Assembly: GCA_015068525.1 (NCBI GenBank)
Contig: SVKJ01000009.1
Coordinates: 9,312 to 73,311, forward strand
Direction of reading: 5' to 3'
DNA: 64,000 bases
DNA from: Oscillospiraceae bacterium
Lineage (GTDB): Bacteria > Bacillota > Clostridia > UMGS1840 > HGM11507
The notes under the pieces are model-generated. The model saw only the letters and a list, made by a program, of their open reading frames with translations. It was not told where the DNA came from and ran no database searches. Made by a program: the position numbers and the translations under genes. Position 1 is the stretch's first letter. Every line of letters starts with the position of its first letter. Below, piece by piece: positions 27,528-37,745 of the stretch.

Positions 27528-30119
27528 ATGAAAAGAATAACAGCGGGAATTCTTGCTCATGTTGATGCGGGTAAAACAACTTTGTCTGAAGGTTTTTTAT
27601 ATACTGCAGGGAATTTAAGAAAAATCGGCAGAGTTGACAAAGGAGACAGTTTTTTAGATACAGATTTTTTGGAGAAAAAAAGGGGAATAACCATCTTTTC
27701 AAAACAGGCTGTCCTTAACTTTTTGGATACTTATATAACTTTACTTGACACACCCGGTCACGTCGATTTTTTTGCCGAAACCGAAAGAACAATAAGTGTG
27801 TTTGATTATGCCATTTTAGTTATAAACGGAACTGACGGAGTTCAGAGCCACACCAAAACTTTATGGGAACTAATGCTAAAAAAGAATATTCCTGTGTTCA
27901 TTTTTGTTAATAAATCTGATCTTGAAGGGTTTTCATATACTAATACTCTCAGTCAGTTAAAAGAAGAATTCAATTGTAATTTTATTGATTTTTCTGTTTC
28001 TCAAAATGAGGAATTTTATGAAAATATTGCCCTGTGCGATGAAGAAATTATGAGTGAATACTTAAATAACGGAAAAATTGATTCAGAAAGCATAAAAAAG
28101 GCGATAAAATCAAGAAAAATCTTTCCTTGTTATTTTGGCTCTGCTCTTAAAATGGAGGGAGTTGAAGAATTTCTTAGTTTGTTTTGTAAATTTACTTTAG
28201 AAAATCCTAAAAAAGAAGAATTCGGAGGAAAAATATTTAAAATAAATGAAGATGCTAAAGGTAACAGGCTTACTTTTATTAAGATAACAGGCGGAACTTT
28301 AAAAGTAAAAGAAACTGTAAACGGCGAAAAAATAAATGAAATAAGAATATATTCAGGGGAAAAATACGAAAGCGTTGACACAGCCGAAACAGGTATGGTA
28401 TGCGCAGTTACAGGGCTTAAGAGTACTTATGCAGGTCAGGGGTTAGGATTTGAAGGGAATAATCTTAATCTTACTGCAGAGCCTGTATTTAACTATAGAG
28501 TAATTCTTCCTAAAGGAGAGGATATTTCAAAAGTTATTTCAAATCTTTCAAAACTTAACGAAGAAGAAACGAAACTTAATTTAAACTGGAACGAAAGGCT
28601 TAAGGAATTAACTTTATCCGTAATGGGCGAAATTCAGCTTGAGGTTTTAAAGGAAATTTTATTAAACCGTTTTGGTATAGAAGCAGAGTTTGAAAAGGGA
28701 AATGTTATATATAAAGAAACTATTACAAATACAGTTGAGGGTGTTGGGCATTTTGAACCTCTTCGTCATTATGCTGAGGTGCATTTGTTGCTTGAACCTC
28801 TTGAGGCAGGAGCGGGAATGCAGTTTGAGTGTGATGTGTCGGAAGACGAACTTTCTAAAAACTGGCAACGTCTTATATTTTCTCATATGATGGGTAAAAC
28901 TCATTTAGGAGTCCTTACAGGATCGCCTGTAACAGATATTAAGATAACTCTTAAGGCGGGAAAAGCACACTTGAAACACACTGAGGGCGGTGATTTCCGT
29001 GAAGCAACTTATCGTGCTGTAAGGCATGGATTAAGATGTGCTGACAGTGTTGTTTTAGAGCCTTATTGTGAATTTACAGTAGAAGTGCCAAGCGAAAACA
29101 CAGGCAGAGTTATGACTGACCTTGACAGACTTGGTGCAACTGTTAATATGCCTTATACAAAAGGAAGCTTAACCATAATTTCGGGAGAATGTCCTGCAAA
29201 GGATATTACTGATTATAAGAAGGAACTTATAAGTTTTACAAGAGGTCTTGGGAAACTTAACTTGAAATTTTCAAACTATAAGCCATGTAAAAATCAGGAC
29301 GAGGTTATCGAAGAGATAGGATACAATCCCGATTCTGACATTTCAAATACAGCCGATTCGGTTTTTTGCTCTCACGGAGCAGGTTTTAATGTTAACTGGA
29401 AAGATGTTAAGGAATATATGCATTTAGATAGTATATTAAAACCAAAAGTAAAAGAAGAGCCAATAAGGAAGAAGGAAAAATTCTTTGCAACAGACGAGGA
29501 ACTTTTAAAAATTTTTGAAAACACTTACGGGAAAGTAAAAGTTAAAGAGCCATACTTGGCAATGCATACGAAAAGGGAAATAACGGAGGTAAAAAATACA
29601 AAGATAAATATAAAAAAATATGACAGGGAGTATCTTCTTGTTGACGGATATAATATAATTTTTGCGTGGGACGACCTGAAGAGTATGGCAAAAGTAAACT
29701 TGGAAAGCGCAAGAAATATGTTAATAGATCGCCTTGTTACCTATAAAATATTTAAGAATATTGAAATTATAGTTGTATTTGATGCTTATAAGGTAAAAGG
29801 AAATCCAGGAGAAAAAGAAAAGATAAACGGAATAAATATAGTTTATACAAAAGAGGCTCAGACTGCCGACTCTTATATTGAAAAGGTTACTAAAGAACTT
29901 ATAAAAAATTATAAAGTAACAGTTGCCACATCGGATAATTTAGAACAAATGATAATCTTCGGAAGCGGAGCATTAAGAATGAGTGCAAGAACTTTTTTGG
30001 ATGATTTAAAAATTGTGGAAGAAACGGTAAGAAAAATGATAGATGAGTATAATCTTGATGTTAAAAATTCCGATGCATTTAAAACAGTATGGGAGAAATT
30101 ATTAAGTGATAAAAAATAA
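27528..30119 (+). CDS. EF-G-like ribosomal protection GTPase (TetM-related) fused to NYN/Rae1-like nuclease domain
   Basis: 863 residues. The start is the ATG at 27528 behind AAAGG; a second ATG 18 bases upstream lacks a ribosome binding site. The N-terminal ~640 residues follow the TetM/EF-G order: G1 AHVDAGKTT, G2 RGITI, G3 LLDTPGHVDFF, G4 VNKSD, then domains II-V (GEIQLEVLKE, and a domain IV with GGDFREATYRAVRHGL). After a ~60-residue linker, residues ~700-835 form a NYN domain of the YacP/Rae1 kind, with acidic residues in LLVDGYNIIFAW, IVVFDAYKV, KEAQTADSYIEK and VATSDN. Rae1 cleaves mRNA in the ribosomal A site, where TetM-type factors also bind. The combined action is inferred. Confidence 0.85.
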   Translation: MKRITAGILAHVDAGKTTLSEGFLYTAGNLRKIGRVDKGDSFLDTDFLEKKRGITIFSKQAVLNFLDTYITLLDTPGHVDFFAETERTISVFDYAILVINGTDGVQSHTKTLWELMLKKNIPVFIFVNKSDLEGFSYTNTLSQLKEEFNCNFIDFSVSQNEEFYENIALCDEEIMSEYLNNGKIDSESIKKAIKSRKIFPCYFGSALKMEGVEEFLSLFCKFTLENPKKEEFGGKIFKINEDAKGNRLTFIKITGGTLKVKETVNGEKINEIRIYSGEKYESVDTAETGMVCAVTGLKSTYAGQGLGFEGNNLNLTAEPVFNYRVILPKGEDISKVISNLSKLNEEETKLNLNWNERLKELTLSVMGEIQLEVLKEILLNRFGIEAEFEKGNVIYKETITNTVEGVGHFEPLRHYAEVHLLLEPLEAGAGMQFECDVSEDELSKNWQRLIFSHMMGKTHLGVLTGSPVTDIKITLKAGKAHLKHTEGGDFREATYRAVRHGLRCADSVVLEPYCEFTVEVPSENTGRVMTDLDRLGATVNMPYTKGSLTIISGECPAKDITDYKKELISFTRGLGKLNLKFSNYKPCKNQDEVIEEIGYNPDSDISNTADSVFCSHGAGFNVNWKDVKEYMHLDSILKPKVKEEPIRKKEKFFATDEELLKIFENTYGKVKVKEPYLAMHTKREITEVKNTKINIKKYDREYLLVDGYNIIFAWDDLKSMAKVNLESARNMLIDRLVTYKIFKNIEIIVVFDAYKVKGNPGEKEKINGINIVYTKEAQTADSYIEKVTKELIKNYKVTVATSDNLEQMIIFGSGALRMSARTFLDDLKIVEETVRKMIDEYNLDVKNSDAFKTVWEKLLSDKK

Positions 30120-30132
30120 AAAAGACGGTTTT
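30118..30132. repeat. Left arm of a split terminator
   Basis: AAAAAAGACGGTTTT overlaps the stop codon of the GTPase-NYN gene. Its exact inverse complement is at 32450-32464, overlapping the stop codon of the gene at 32463. See findings. Confidence 0.5.
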
Positions 30133-30160
30133 AGGTTAAATGTCTTACGAACGGTTTTTA

Positions 30161-30195
30161 AAAGGCTGAACGAAATCAATCGTTCAGCCTTTTGT
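30161..30195 (+). terminator. Terminator hairpin after GTPase-NYN gene
   Basis: AAAGGCTGAACG ... CGTTCAGCCTTT, 12-bp stem. Confidence 0.7.
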
Positions 30196-30196
30196 C

Positions 30197-30221
30197 GTAG
30201 GGGCGATTCACGAATCGCCCG
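30197..30221. repeat. REP-like palindrome, GTAGGGG family
   Basis: GTAGGGGCGATTCA-CGAATCGCCC: same GTAGGGG head as other units but with a different stem. Confidence 0.6.
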
Positions 30222-30297
30222 CTTTATAAGGTTTTAGGATTATCCTAAATTATTGGAAGATGCGATACATCTTCCCTGCTTGTTACAGTGCCGGACA

Positions 30298-31065
30298 TTA
30301 TTTATATAGTGCTAAATCTGTAAAAGCTACATGAGCACCATCACCTTGTGGCTTAACTTTTATTGTCAATTGGTTTACACCTTTTACATCAACATCCAAG
30401 GAGAACGGCATAGAAGAAGTAACATTTGTTGCTTTATATAAAAGCTTGTTATCGCCATAAATCCAAACATCCGTTGCTTCTGTGTGTGCATTTTGTTTTC
30501 CCCATGTAGTTATATCATAAGATTTTGGAAGAACAATTTTGCCATTCAATTTTTTATATTGACTATTTAGTGGATATCGTATTAAAATCTGCGCTTCATC
30601 AACTTCATCATCGATTGGTCTCCAATCAGCCGACCAAAATAATATCCCGTTTGTATATGTATTATTATTAAAATCGGTTATGCTTCCGTTAATAATTGTA
30701 AAATCTGAACCGCTATCCTTTTCTTTATAATCATTATACTGTATTCTATCCAAATAATTATCTGGTTTTGTCTGGTCTTTCTTCCCAATGTAAACGCTCT
30801 GTGTTGAGCCGTCCCATTCAACATCCTTACCAAATGCATTTGAAATAGCACGAACAGGTAAATATGTTGTTCCATTCATTGTAAATGGTTCAACTACATT
30901 GCCATTAGCATCTTTTGGCACGATTTCTCCACCATCAATGTAAATCTTAATATTGTTGTAGAACAATTCAGCTGTTTCACTGATTTGCTTTGCAAACACC
31001 ATTCCGCTTGTAAACATTGCACCAATAAGTATTCCTGCAATCAATCCTTGTAATCTTTTTTTCAT
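30298..31065 (-). CDS. Secreted stalk-domain protein with C-terminal NPCBM-like domain
   Basis: 255 residues. A signal peptide (about 1-25, ending MVFAKQ) is followed by a copper amine oxidase N-terminal-type (stalk) domain, about 35-95, with IYIDGGEIVPKDANG, TYLPVRAISNAFGKDVEWD and VYIGKK. The C-terminal ~140 residues end in a beta-rich segment (LDVDVKGVNQLTIKVKPQGD, VAFTDLALYK) like NPCBM carbohydrate-binding modules. It is extracellular and may bind wall glycans. It lies 20 nt after the membrane-protein gene and within an island that appears inserted. Confidence 0.75.
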   Translation of the reverse strand: MKKRLQGLIAGILIGAMFTSGMVFAKQISETAELFYNNIKIYIDGGEIVPKDANGNVVEPFTMNGTTYLPVRAISNAFGKDVEWDGSTQSVYIGKKDQTKPDNYLDRIQYNDYKEKDSGSDFTIINGSITDFNNNTYTNGILFWSADWRPIDDEVDEAQILIRYPLNSQYKKLNGKIVLPKSYDITTWGKQNAHTEATDVWIYGDNKLLYKATNVTSSMPFSLDVDVKGVNQLTIKVKPQGDGAHVAFTDLALYK

Positions 31066-31085
31066 TTTATTTTTCTTCCTCCGCT

Positions 31086-31586
31086 TTATATGTTTTTTTT
31101 AATTTTCTTTATCAAAACCATATTTACAATTGTAACAAATAGCGTAATATAAGGAACATAAGTTAATTCTATTACTTTTAATATTGCAGATGTTAATCCC
31201 ACAACCAGTATAAATAAAACTGAAACAATATTTAGAATTAATGTTCCAATAAAGCCATACCTATATCTTTTTTTACTGTTATTTATTGTTTTAACAATAT
31301 AGATAACAAGAAAAATAATACCTAAAATAGAAATCAAAGCAAGTAGCATTGTAACATAGAAAATTGTATCGCTTTGATAATTACTGCCTGCAAAAATGTA
31401 TCCAAATAATGAATAGTAAGAAGTGCTTTCCTTCATTCCAAAAAGAGAATACAATCCTGCTACAACAGGAATTTTAATCCATTTTAAAAAAGGTAATATT
31501 ATTGTAAATACTGAGAGCAAAATATTAACAGCATAAATAATTTTGTTCTCCCCTTTGTAATTTTTTGTTTCATTGATTTCGTTCAA
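31086..31586 (-). CDS. Four-helix membrane protein, unknown function
   Basis: 166 residues starting at the TTG at 31586, which has a perfect AAGGAGG site; a longer frame from a TTG at 31670 is rejected because that codon is part of a TTGACA -35 box. There are four hydrophobic segments (about 17-35, 65-90, 105-125 and 130-160). It is co-directional with the secreted stalk protein 20 nt downstream. I do not recognise the family. The likely promoter is TTGACA (31670-31665) with TAAACT 17 bp downstream. Confidence 0.65.
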   Translation of the reverse strand: MNEINETKNYKGENKIIYAVNILLSVFTIILPFLKWIKIPVVAGLYSLFGMKESTSYYSLFGYIFAGSNYQSDTIFYVTMLLALISILGIIFLVIYIVKTINNSKKRYRYGFIGTLILNIVSVLFILVVGLTSAILKVIELTYVPYITLFVTIVNMVLIKKIKKNI

Positions 31587-31699
31587 TTTAAATTCCTCCT
31601 TATTTGTATTTATTATTATTCGTACGGTAATAATTATTCTAAGTTTATCATATTTATATTCTTTTGTCAATATATTAAAATTATAATAGGTGATAAAAA

Positions 31700-31933
31700 A
31701 TGAACATAGAATTTAAGAATAATTATATAAAAATAGGGCTGAAAATATCATATTATAGAAAATTAAAATCGTTAACTCAAGAGCAACTTGCTGAAAAATT
31801 AGATTGTGGCGTATCTTTTATAGGACAGATTGAAGCACCTAATATCTATAAAGCTATTTCTTTGGACACATTATTTAAGATTGCAAAGGCGCTCGAAATA
31901 CCGCCATATAAATTGCTATATTTTGAGGATTAA
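31700..31933 (+). CDS. XRE-family helix-turn-helix regulator
   Basis: A 77-residue Cro/C1-type single domain: ISYYRKLKSLTQEQLAEKLD, VSFIGQIE, then LFKIAKALEIPPYKLL. The ribosome binding site is AGGTGAT. It ends 2 nt before the transposase relic at 31936, the same head-to-tail layout as the HTH gene at 8058-8300, although the two HTH proteins are not close relatives. It is divergent from the membrane-protein gene and may control that promoter. Confidence 0.85.
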   Translation: MNIEFKNNYIKIGLKISYYRKLKSLTQEQLAEKLDCGVSFIGQIEAPNIYKAISLDTLFKIAKALEIPPYKLLYFED

Positions 31934-32049
31934 TAATGGATTTACCAAAGCGAAAACCCACAAGATTAAAGAATTATGATTATTCCGGGAACGGAGCATA
32001 TTTTGTGACAATATGTACACATAATAGGAAATGCATTTTATCAGATATT

Positions 32050-32076
32050 GTAGGGGAGGGTCTCTGCACCCTCCCG
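32050..32076. repeat. REP palindrome embedded in transposase CDS
   Basis: GTAGGGGAGGGT ... ACCCTCCC in frame; it is translated as VGEGLCTLP. Confidence 0.75.
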
Positions 32077-32212
32077 AAAAATACATTAACACCAATAGGA
32101 AAAGAGATAGAAAAATCAATACAATATATTGACGAAAATTACGAGGGTGCAATAATTGATAAATATGTTATTATGCCTAATCATATTCACTTAATTGTGA
32201 TTATAAATAATT

Positions 32213-32239
32213 CGGGAGGGCATGGAAACCCTCCCCTAC
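32213..32239. repeat. REP palindrome embedded in transposase CDS, opposite orientation
   Basis: CGGGAGGG ... CCCTCCCCTAC, the inverse of the unit at 32050; translated as GGHGNPPLQ. Confidence 0.75.
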
Positions 32240-32409
32240 AAAATATTATCGGCAACATGAAATCTTTTACAACAAAAAATATGGAGATATTCTTTGGCAA
32301 CGCTCATTTCACGGTCACATAGTACGAGGTAAAAGAGATTATAAGAAAATATGGGAATATATAGACACGAATCCTTTAAGATGGGCAATGGATTGTTTTT
32401 ATAATGACG

Positions 32410-32440
32410 AAAGGTCGTAGCAATTTGCTACGACCTTTTA
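32410..32440 (+). terminator. Terminator overlapping transposase stop
   Basis: A 14-bp perfect stem AAAGGTCGTAGCAA ... TTGCTACGACCTTT; the stop codon lies inside the left arm. Confidence 0.75.
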
Positions 32441-32449
32441 CTGCTTTTA

Positions 32450-32464
32450 AAAACCGTCTTTTTT
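32450..32464. repeat. Right arm of a split terminator
   Basis: AAAACCGTCTTTTTT is the exact inverse complement of 30118-30132 and overlaps the stop codon of the minus-strand gene ending at 32463. Confidence 0.5.
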
Positions 32465-32888
32465 AATTTGTATATATATCAACAATAAAGTTTATACCGT
32501 CCCAGTCAACTTTGCAGTTTAAAGTTTCCGAAAGAAATCTTACGGGAACAAAAGTCCTTGACTCTTTTATAAAAGCAGGTGAATCGGTATAATAAATACT
32601 GTCATTAACAATTACTTCAAAAGAATTAACAGGCATAAAAATATGAATATCCTGATGCCTTATTTCAACCGATTCGGAAAGTTCCCACCATATAATGTCT
32701 TTATTATCGACACCGATTGCATTAAGGATTGCCCTAAGTGGCAGATAAGTTCTTCCGTCTATAAGTAAAGGGGGAACATCTGAATAAATAAAATCATTAT
32801 CAACTCTTACCCTTACTGGTTCTTCAGAAAAAATATCAAAAGAAAACAATGTTAAAACCACAAAAAGTATGCATATAAATCTTTTCAA
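32463..32888 (-). CDS. Secreted stalk-domain (copper amine oxidase N-type) protein
   Basis: 141 residues. An N-terminal signal peptide (about 1-20, FICILFVVLTLFSFDIFS) is followed by two copies of the stalk half-repeat: VPPLLIDGRTYLPLRAILNA with IIWWELSESVEI, and SPAFIKESRTFVPVRFLSET with VDWDGINFIVDI. Extracytoplasmic and likely wall-associated. No enzymatic domain is attached. It is convergent with the GTPase-NYN gene if the island between them is removed. Confidence 0.75.
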   Translation of the reverse strand: MKRFICILFVVLTLFSFDIFSEEPVRVRVDNDFIYSDVPPLLIDGRTYLPLRAILNAIGVDNKDIIWWELSESVEIRHQDIHIFMPVNSFEVIVNDSIYYTDSPAFIKESRTFVPVRFLSETLNCKVDWDGINFIVDIYTN

Positions 32889-32984
32889 AGTTATTCTCCT
32901 TAGTTTTTTAATACTATAATTATAATATTTTATTAAGAAAATTGCAAGTTTTTTAACAAATTGTGAATATTTGGTATAATACTC

Positions 32985-33013
32985 TTGACAAACACGTACA
33001 ATAGTGGTATCTT
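32985..33013 (+). promoter_or_regulatory. Promoter of the hrcA-dnaK operon
   Basis: TTGACA (32985-32990), 17 bp, TATCTT (33008-33013), just before CIRCE. Confidence 0.8.
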
Positions 33014-33021
33014 ATAGATTG

Positions 33022-33048
33022 TTAGCACTCAGGTCGAGTGAGTGCTAA
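33022..33048. promoter_or_regulatory. CIRCE operator (HrcA binding site)
   Basis: TTAGCACTC, nine bases, GAGTGCTAA: exact consensus. Its position at the transcription start implies HrcA autorepression of the chaperone operon. Confidence 0.97.
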
Positions 33049-33091
33049 TAAAAGGGGAAGGCATTTAAAATCAAGAGGGGGTGGAACTCTT

Positions 33092-34132
33092 ATGAGTTTA
33101 AATGAAAGAAAAAAGAAAATATTAAAGGCAGTAATAGAAGATTATATAAACTATGCAGAGCCTATCGGTTCGAGGCATATTGCAAAAAATCATGATATAT
33201 CTTTATCAAGCGCAACCATAAGGAACGAACTTGCCGATTTAGAGGATTTGGGTTATCTTGTTAAAACTCATACATCTTCAGGAAGAGTACCCTCAGATTT
33301 AGGGTACAGAACTTATGTTGATACTCTTATTGAAAAATATATTGTTTCCATGCAGGAAATAGGGAGCCTTAAAGCGCAGATGCAACAGAAAGTAAGGGAC
33401 CTTGATTTTTATATAAAGCAGGTGCTAAACATCTGTTCAAATCATACAAATCTTACTGCGGTTGCCTTAACGCCTGACTATACTAAGGGGACAATTAAAA
33501 ATATTGATTTTTTAATGCTTGATAAAAGCAATATAATGCTTATACTTGTTACTGACACAAACGTTGTAAAAAGCAAACATATCCATCTTAAAATGGAGGT
33601 TGATCTTGAATTTATATTAAGCCTTAAAGATGAACTTAATGAATATATCTCAGGGCATACCATTGAAGAAATTATAAGAACAAGTTTTGAAGAACTTACC
33701 TTGAAATTAAGGGGAGATCATGGAGCAGTTGTTGAAATATTGGAATTTGTATATTCAACAATCAGTGAAATAAACGAAAATGAAATTTATTTAAGCGGTG
33801 AAACCAATATGCTTTCTCTTCCTGAATTTAAGGATGTAAAAAAAGCGAAGGACTTTCTGGAACTTGTTCACGACAAAGCGAAAATGAAAGATATTTTGGT
33901 ATCAAACTTAAAAGATGATGTTTTAAAGGTTGTCATTGGAGATGAAAGTGCTTCATCTGATACAAAAGGTTTGAGCATGGTTTTGTCAACATATAAAATA
34001 AGTGATTCGGTATTCGGGGCAATCGGAATAATCGGACCTACAAGAATGGATTATACAAAAGCGATTTCATCGCTTGATTATATAACAAATTCGCTTAATG
34101 AAGCGTTGGACGATAAAAGCGGAAAGGAATGA
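33092..34132 (+). CDS. hrcA: HrcA heat-inducible repressor
   Basis: 346 residues. An N-terminal winged helix (about 1-75) has LNERKKKILKAVIEDYINYA, EPIGSRHIAK and SSATIRNELADLEDLGYL, followed by the GAF-like dimerisation domain. It represses by binding CIRCE, which lies 44 bp upstream. I start at the ATG at 33092 behind GGGGGTGG; an earlier in-frame codon at 33038 falls inside CIRCE. First gene of hrcA-grpE-dnaK-dnaJ-prmA. Confidence 0.95.
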   Translation: MSLNERKKKILKAVIEDYINYAEPIGSRHIAKNHDISLSSATIRNELADLEDLGYLVKTHTSSGRVPSDLGYRTYVDTLIEKYIVSMQEIGSLKAQMQQKVRDLDFYIKQVLNICSNHTNLTAVALTPDYTKGTIKNIDFLMLDKSNIMLILVTDTNVVKSKHIHLKMEVDLEFILSLKDELNEYISGHTIEEIIRTSFEELTLKLRGDHGAVVEILEFVYSTISEINENEIYLSGETNMLSLPEFKDVKKAKDFLELVHDKAKMKDILVSNLKDDVLKVVIGDESASSDTKGLSMVLSTYKISDSVFGAIGIIGPTRMDYTKAISSLDYITNSLNEALDDKSGKE

Positions 34133-34674
34133 AAAATTTGAAGAAAGAAGAAGTTAATCAGGAAGAGATTAATAAAGAAGAAACAGAACAAAAGGAAAAT
34201 AATGAAGAAACTGAAGAAACAGTTAATGAAACTTCAGAGGAAACAGCAGAAGTAAAGGAAGCAGAAGATGATTTTAAAGATAAATATCTTCGTGTTCTTG
34301 CCGAATTTGATAATTTTAAGAAAAGAACGCAAAAAGAAAAGGCAGAACTTTATGACTTTACTTTATGCGAAGTGGTATCAAAAATACTTCCTGTGTATGA
34401 CACTTTAAAACTCGCACTTAATCATGAAACTACAGATGAAGCGTTAAAAACAGGACTTGATCTTACTTTGAAACAGTTTGAAAAAGTTTTTTCTGATATG
34501 AATGTATCGGAAATAGAAGCGCTTGGAAAAACATTTGACCCGAATTTACATAACGCAGTTATGCATATTGATGATGAAAATTACGGGGAAAAAGAAATTG
34601 TTGAAGTGTTTCAGGTAGGTTATAAAATGAATGAAAAAGTTATAAGATACAGCATGGTAAAAGTTGCAAATTAA
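34129..34674 (+). CDS. grpE: GrpE nucleotide exchange factor
   Basis: 181 residues. A very acidic Glu/Lys/Asn-rich N-terminal ~50 residues is followed by the long coiled coil (DKYLRVLAEFDNFKKRTQKE), and the C-terminal beta domain contains the motif GKTFDPNLHNAVMH. It promotes ADP release from DnaK. The start codon overlaps the hrcA stop (ATGA), so translation is coupled. Confidence 0.95.
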   Translation: MKNLKKEEVNQEEINKEETEQKENNEETEETVNETSEETAEVKEAEDDFKDKYLRVLAEFDNFKKRTQKEKAELYDFTLCEVVSKILPVYDTLKLALNHETTDEALKTGLDLTLKQFEKVFSDMNVSEIEALGKTFDPNLHNAVMHIDDENYGEKEIVEVFQVGYKMNEKVIRYSMVKVAN

Positions 34675-34699
34675 ATAATTTGATATGTTAATTAATTAG

Positions 34700-36547
<1,848 letters not shown>

Positions 36548-36564
36548 AATATAACTTAATGCTG

Positions 36565-36591
36565 TTTAACAGGGCTTTTCGCCCTGTTAAA
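36565..36591 (+). promoter_or_regulatory. Intercistronic hairpin between dnaK and dnaJ
   Basis: TTTAACAGGGC-TTTTC-GCCCTGTTAAA, an 11-bp perfect stem without a T-run. It more likely stabilises the dnaK mRNA or lowers dnaJ expression than fully terminates. Confidence 0.6.
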
Positions 36592-36611
36592 TGCGCTTTG
36601 GCGGGGTAAAT

Positions 36612-37745
36612 ATGGCAGAAAAAAGAGATTATTATGAAGTTTTAGGGGTTTCAAAGAGTGCATCGGCAGATGAAATAAAAAAAGCATATCGTAAAATGGC
36701 TAAAAAATATCATCCCGATGTCAATCCTGATAATAAAGAAGCACAGGCGAAATTTACGGAAGTTAACGAAGCGTATGAAATACTTTCCGACCCTGAAAAG
36801 AAAAGTAAATATGATACTTACGGTCACAGTGCTTTTGACCCGAATGCAGGATTTGGCGGGCAAGGCGGTTTTTCAGGTTTTGGAGGATTTTCTGATATAT
36901 TTGAAAGTATGTTTTCAGATTTTGGAGGCTTTTCTTCTCAATCCCAGAGAACCGGTCCTCAAAGGGGCAGAAATTTAGAAAAAGTTATCGAGATTGACTT
37001 TTTGGAAGCCGCTTTCGGTGCGGAAAAAGAAGTAACCGTTTCAAGAAGTGAAAAATGTGAAAAATGCGGTGGTACAGGCGGTAAAACTAAAAATGATGTT
37101 AAAACCTGTCCTACCTGTAACGGAACAGGTCAGGAAAGAGTTGTTCAGAGAACTGTGCTTGGTCAGTTTGTTAATATGAGAACTTGCTCTCATTGTAACG
37201 GAAGGGGAAGTATTGTAGAAAATCCATGTCCTGAATGCAGAGGAAATGGTAATGTAAGAAAATCAAGAACCATTAAAGTAAATATTCCTGCAGGTATTGA
37301 TCACGGACAGAGAATTTCTTTAAGAGGAGAAGGCGAATCCGGTAAATTCGGAGGTCCTTCAGGTGATTTGTATATAAGTGTTGTAATAAAGAAACATCCT
37401 ATTTTTGAAAGAGAAGGATATGATGTTTTTGTAGATATTCCTGTTACTTTTTCTGAAGCGGCTTTAGGTGCAAAAATAATAGTTCCTACCATTTACGGTA
37501 AAGTGGAAATGAGTATTCCTGAGGGAACGCAGAACGGGGATAGGTTTGTTCTTAAAGGAAAAGGTATTTCCAGTATAAGAGGCATTGGAAAAGGCAATCA
37601 GTATGTTACGGTTAATGTTGAAATTCCAAAAAAATTAAGTTCAAAGCAAAAAGAAATCTTAAAGAGTTTTCAGGAAACCTTTGAACCGCAAAATCATTCA
37701 AAGAAAAAGAAATTCATTGATAATATAAAGGAGTTATTTAACTGA
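36612..37745 (+). CDS. dnaJ: DnaJ (Hsp40) co-chaperone
   Basis: 377 residues. The J domain (about 4-68) has the HPD motif in KYHPDVNP. Then come a Gly/Phe-rich region (about 75-115), four CxxCxGxG zinc repeats ([32 protein letters not shown]), and the C-terminal substrate domain. The start is the ATG at 36612, 4 nt after GGCGGGG. It stimulates DnaK ATPase. Confidence 0.97.
   Translation: MAEKRDYYEVLGVSKSASADEIKKAYRKMAKKYHPDVNPDNKEAQAKFTEVNEAYEILSDPEKKSKYDTYGHSAFDPNAGFGGQGGFSGFGGFSDIFESMFSDFGGFSSQSQRTGPQRGRNLEKVIEIDFLEAAFGAEKEVTVSRSEKCEKCGGTGGKTKNDVKTCPTCNGTGQERVVQRTVLGQFVNMRTCSHCNGRGSIVENPCPECRGNGNVRKSRTIKVNIPAGIDHGQRISLRGEGESGKFGGPSGDLYISVVIKKHPIFEREGYDVFVDIPVTFSEAALGAKIIVPTIYGKVEMSIPEGTQNGDRFVLKGKGISSIRGIGKGNQYVTVNVEIPKKLSSKQKEILKSFQETFEPQNHSKKKKFIDNIKELFN

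Larger units (their letters stand above)
31936..32420 (+). pseudogene. REP-associated (Y1/HUH) transposase, frameshifted
   Basis: The first ~115 codons read LPKRKPTRLKNYDYSGNGAY, then the HUH motif in MPNHIHLIVII. A frame loss in the A-run at about 32273-32280 makes the reading stop at 32320-32322. In the shifted frame the homologous C-terminus continues with ILWQRSFHGHIVRGKRDYKK and IWEYIDTNPLRW (catalytic Tyr) to a TAG at 32418-32420. One missing A restores the whole protein. Two REP palindromes (32050-32076 and 32213-32239) lie inside the coding frame. Confidence 0.85.

Noticed and set aside
31587..31670. Longer N-terminus for the membrane protein gene ending at 31086
   Set aside because: The upstream TTG is the -35 box TTGACA; a perfect AAGGAGG precedes the TTG at 31586.
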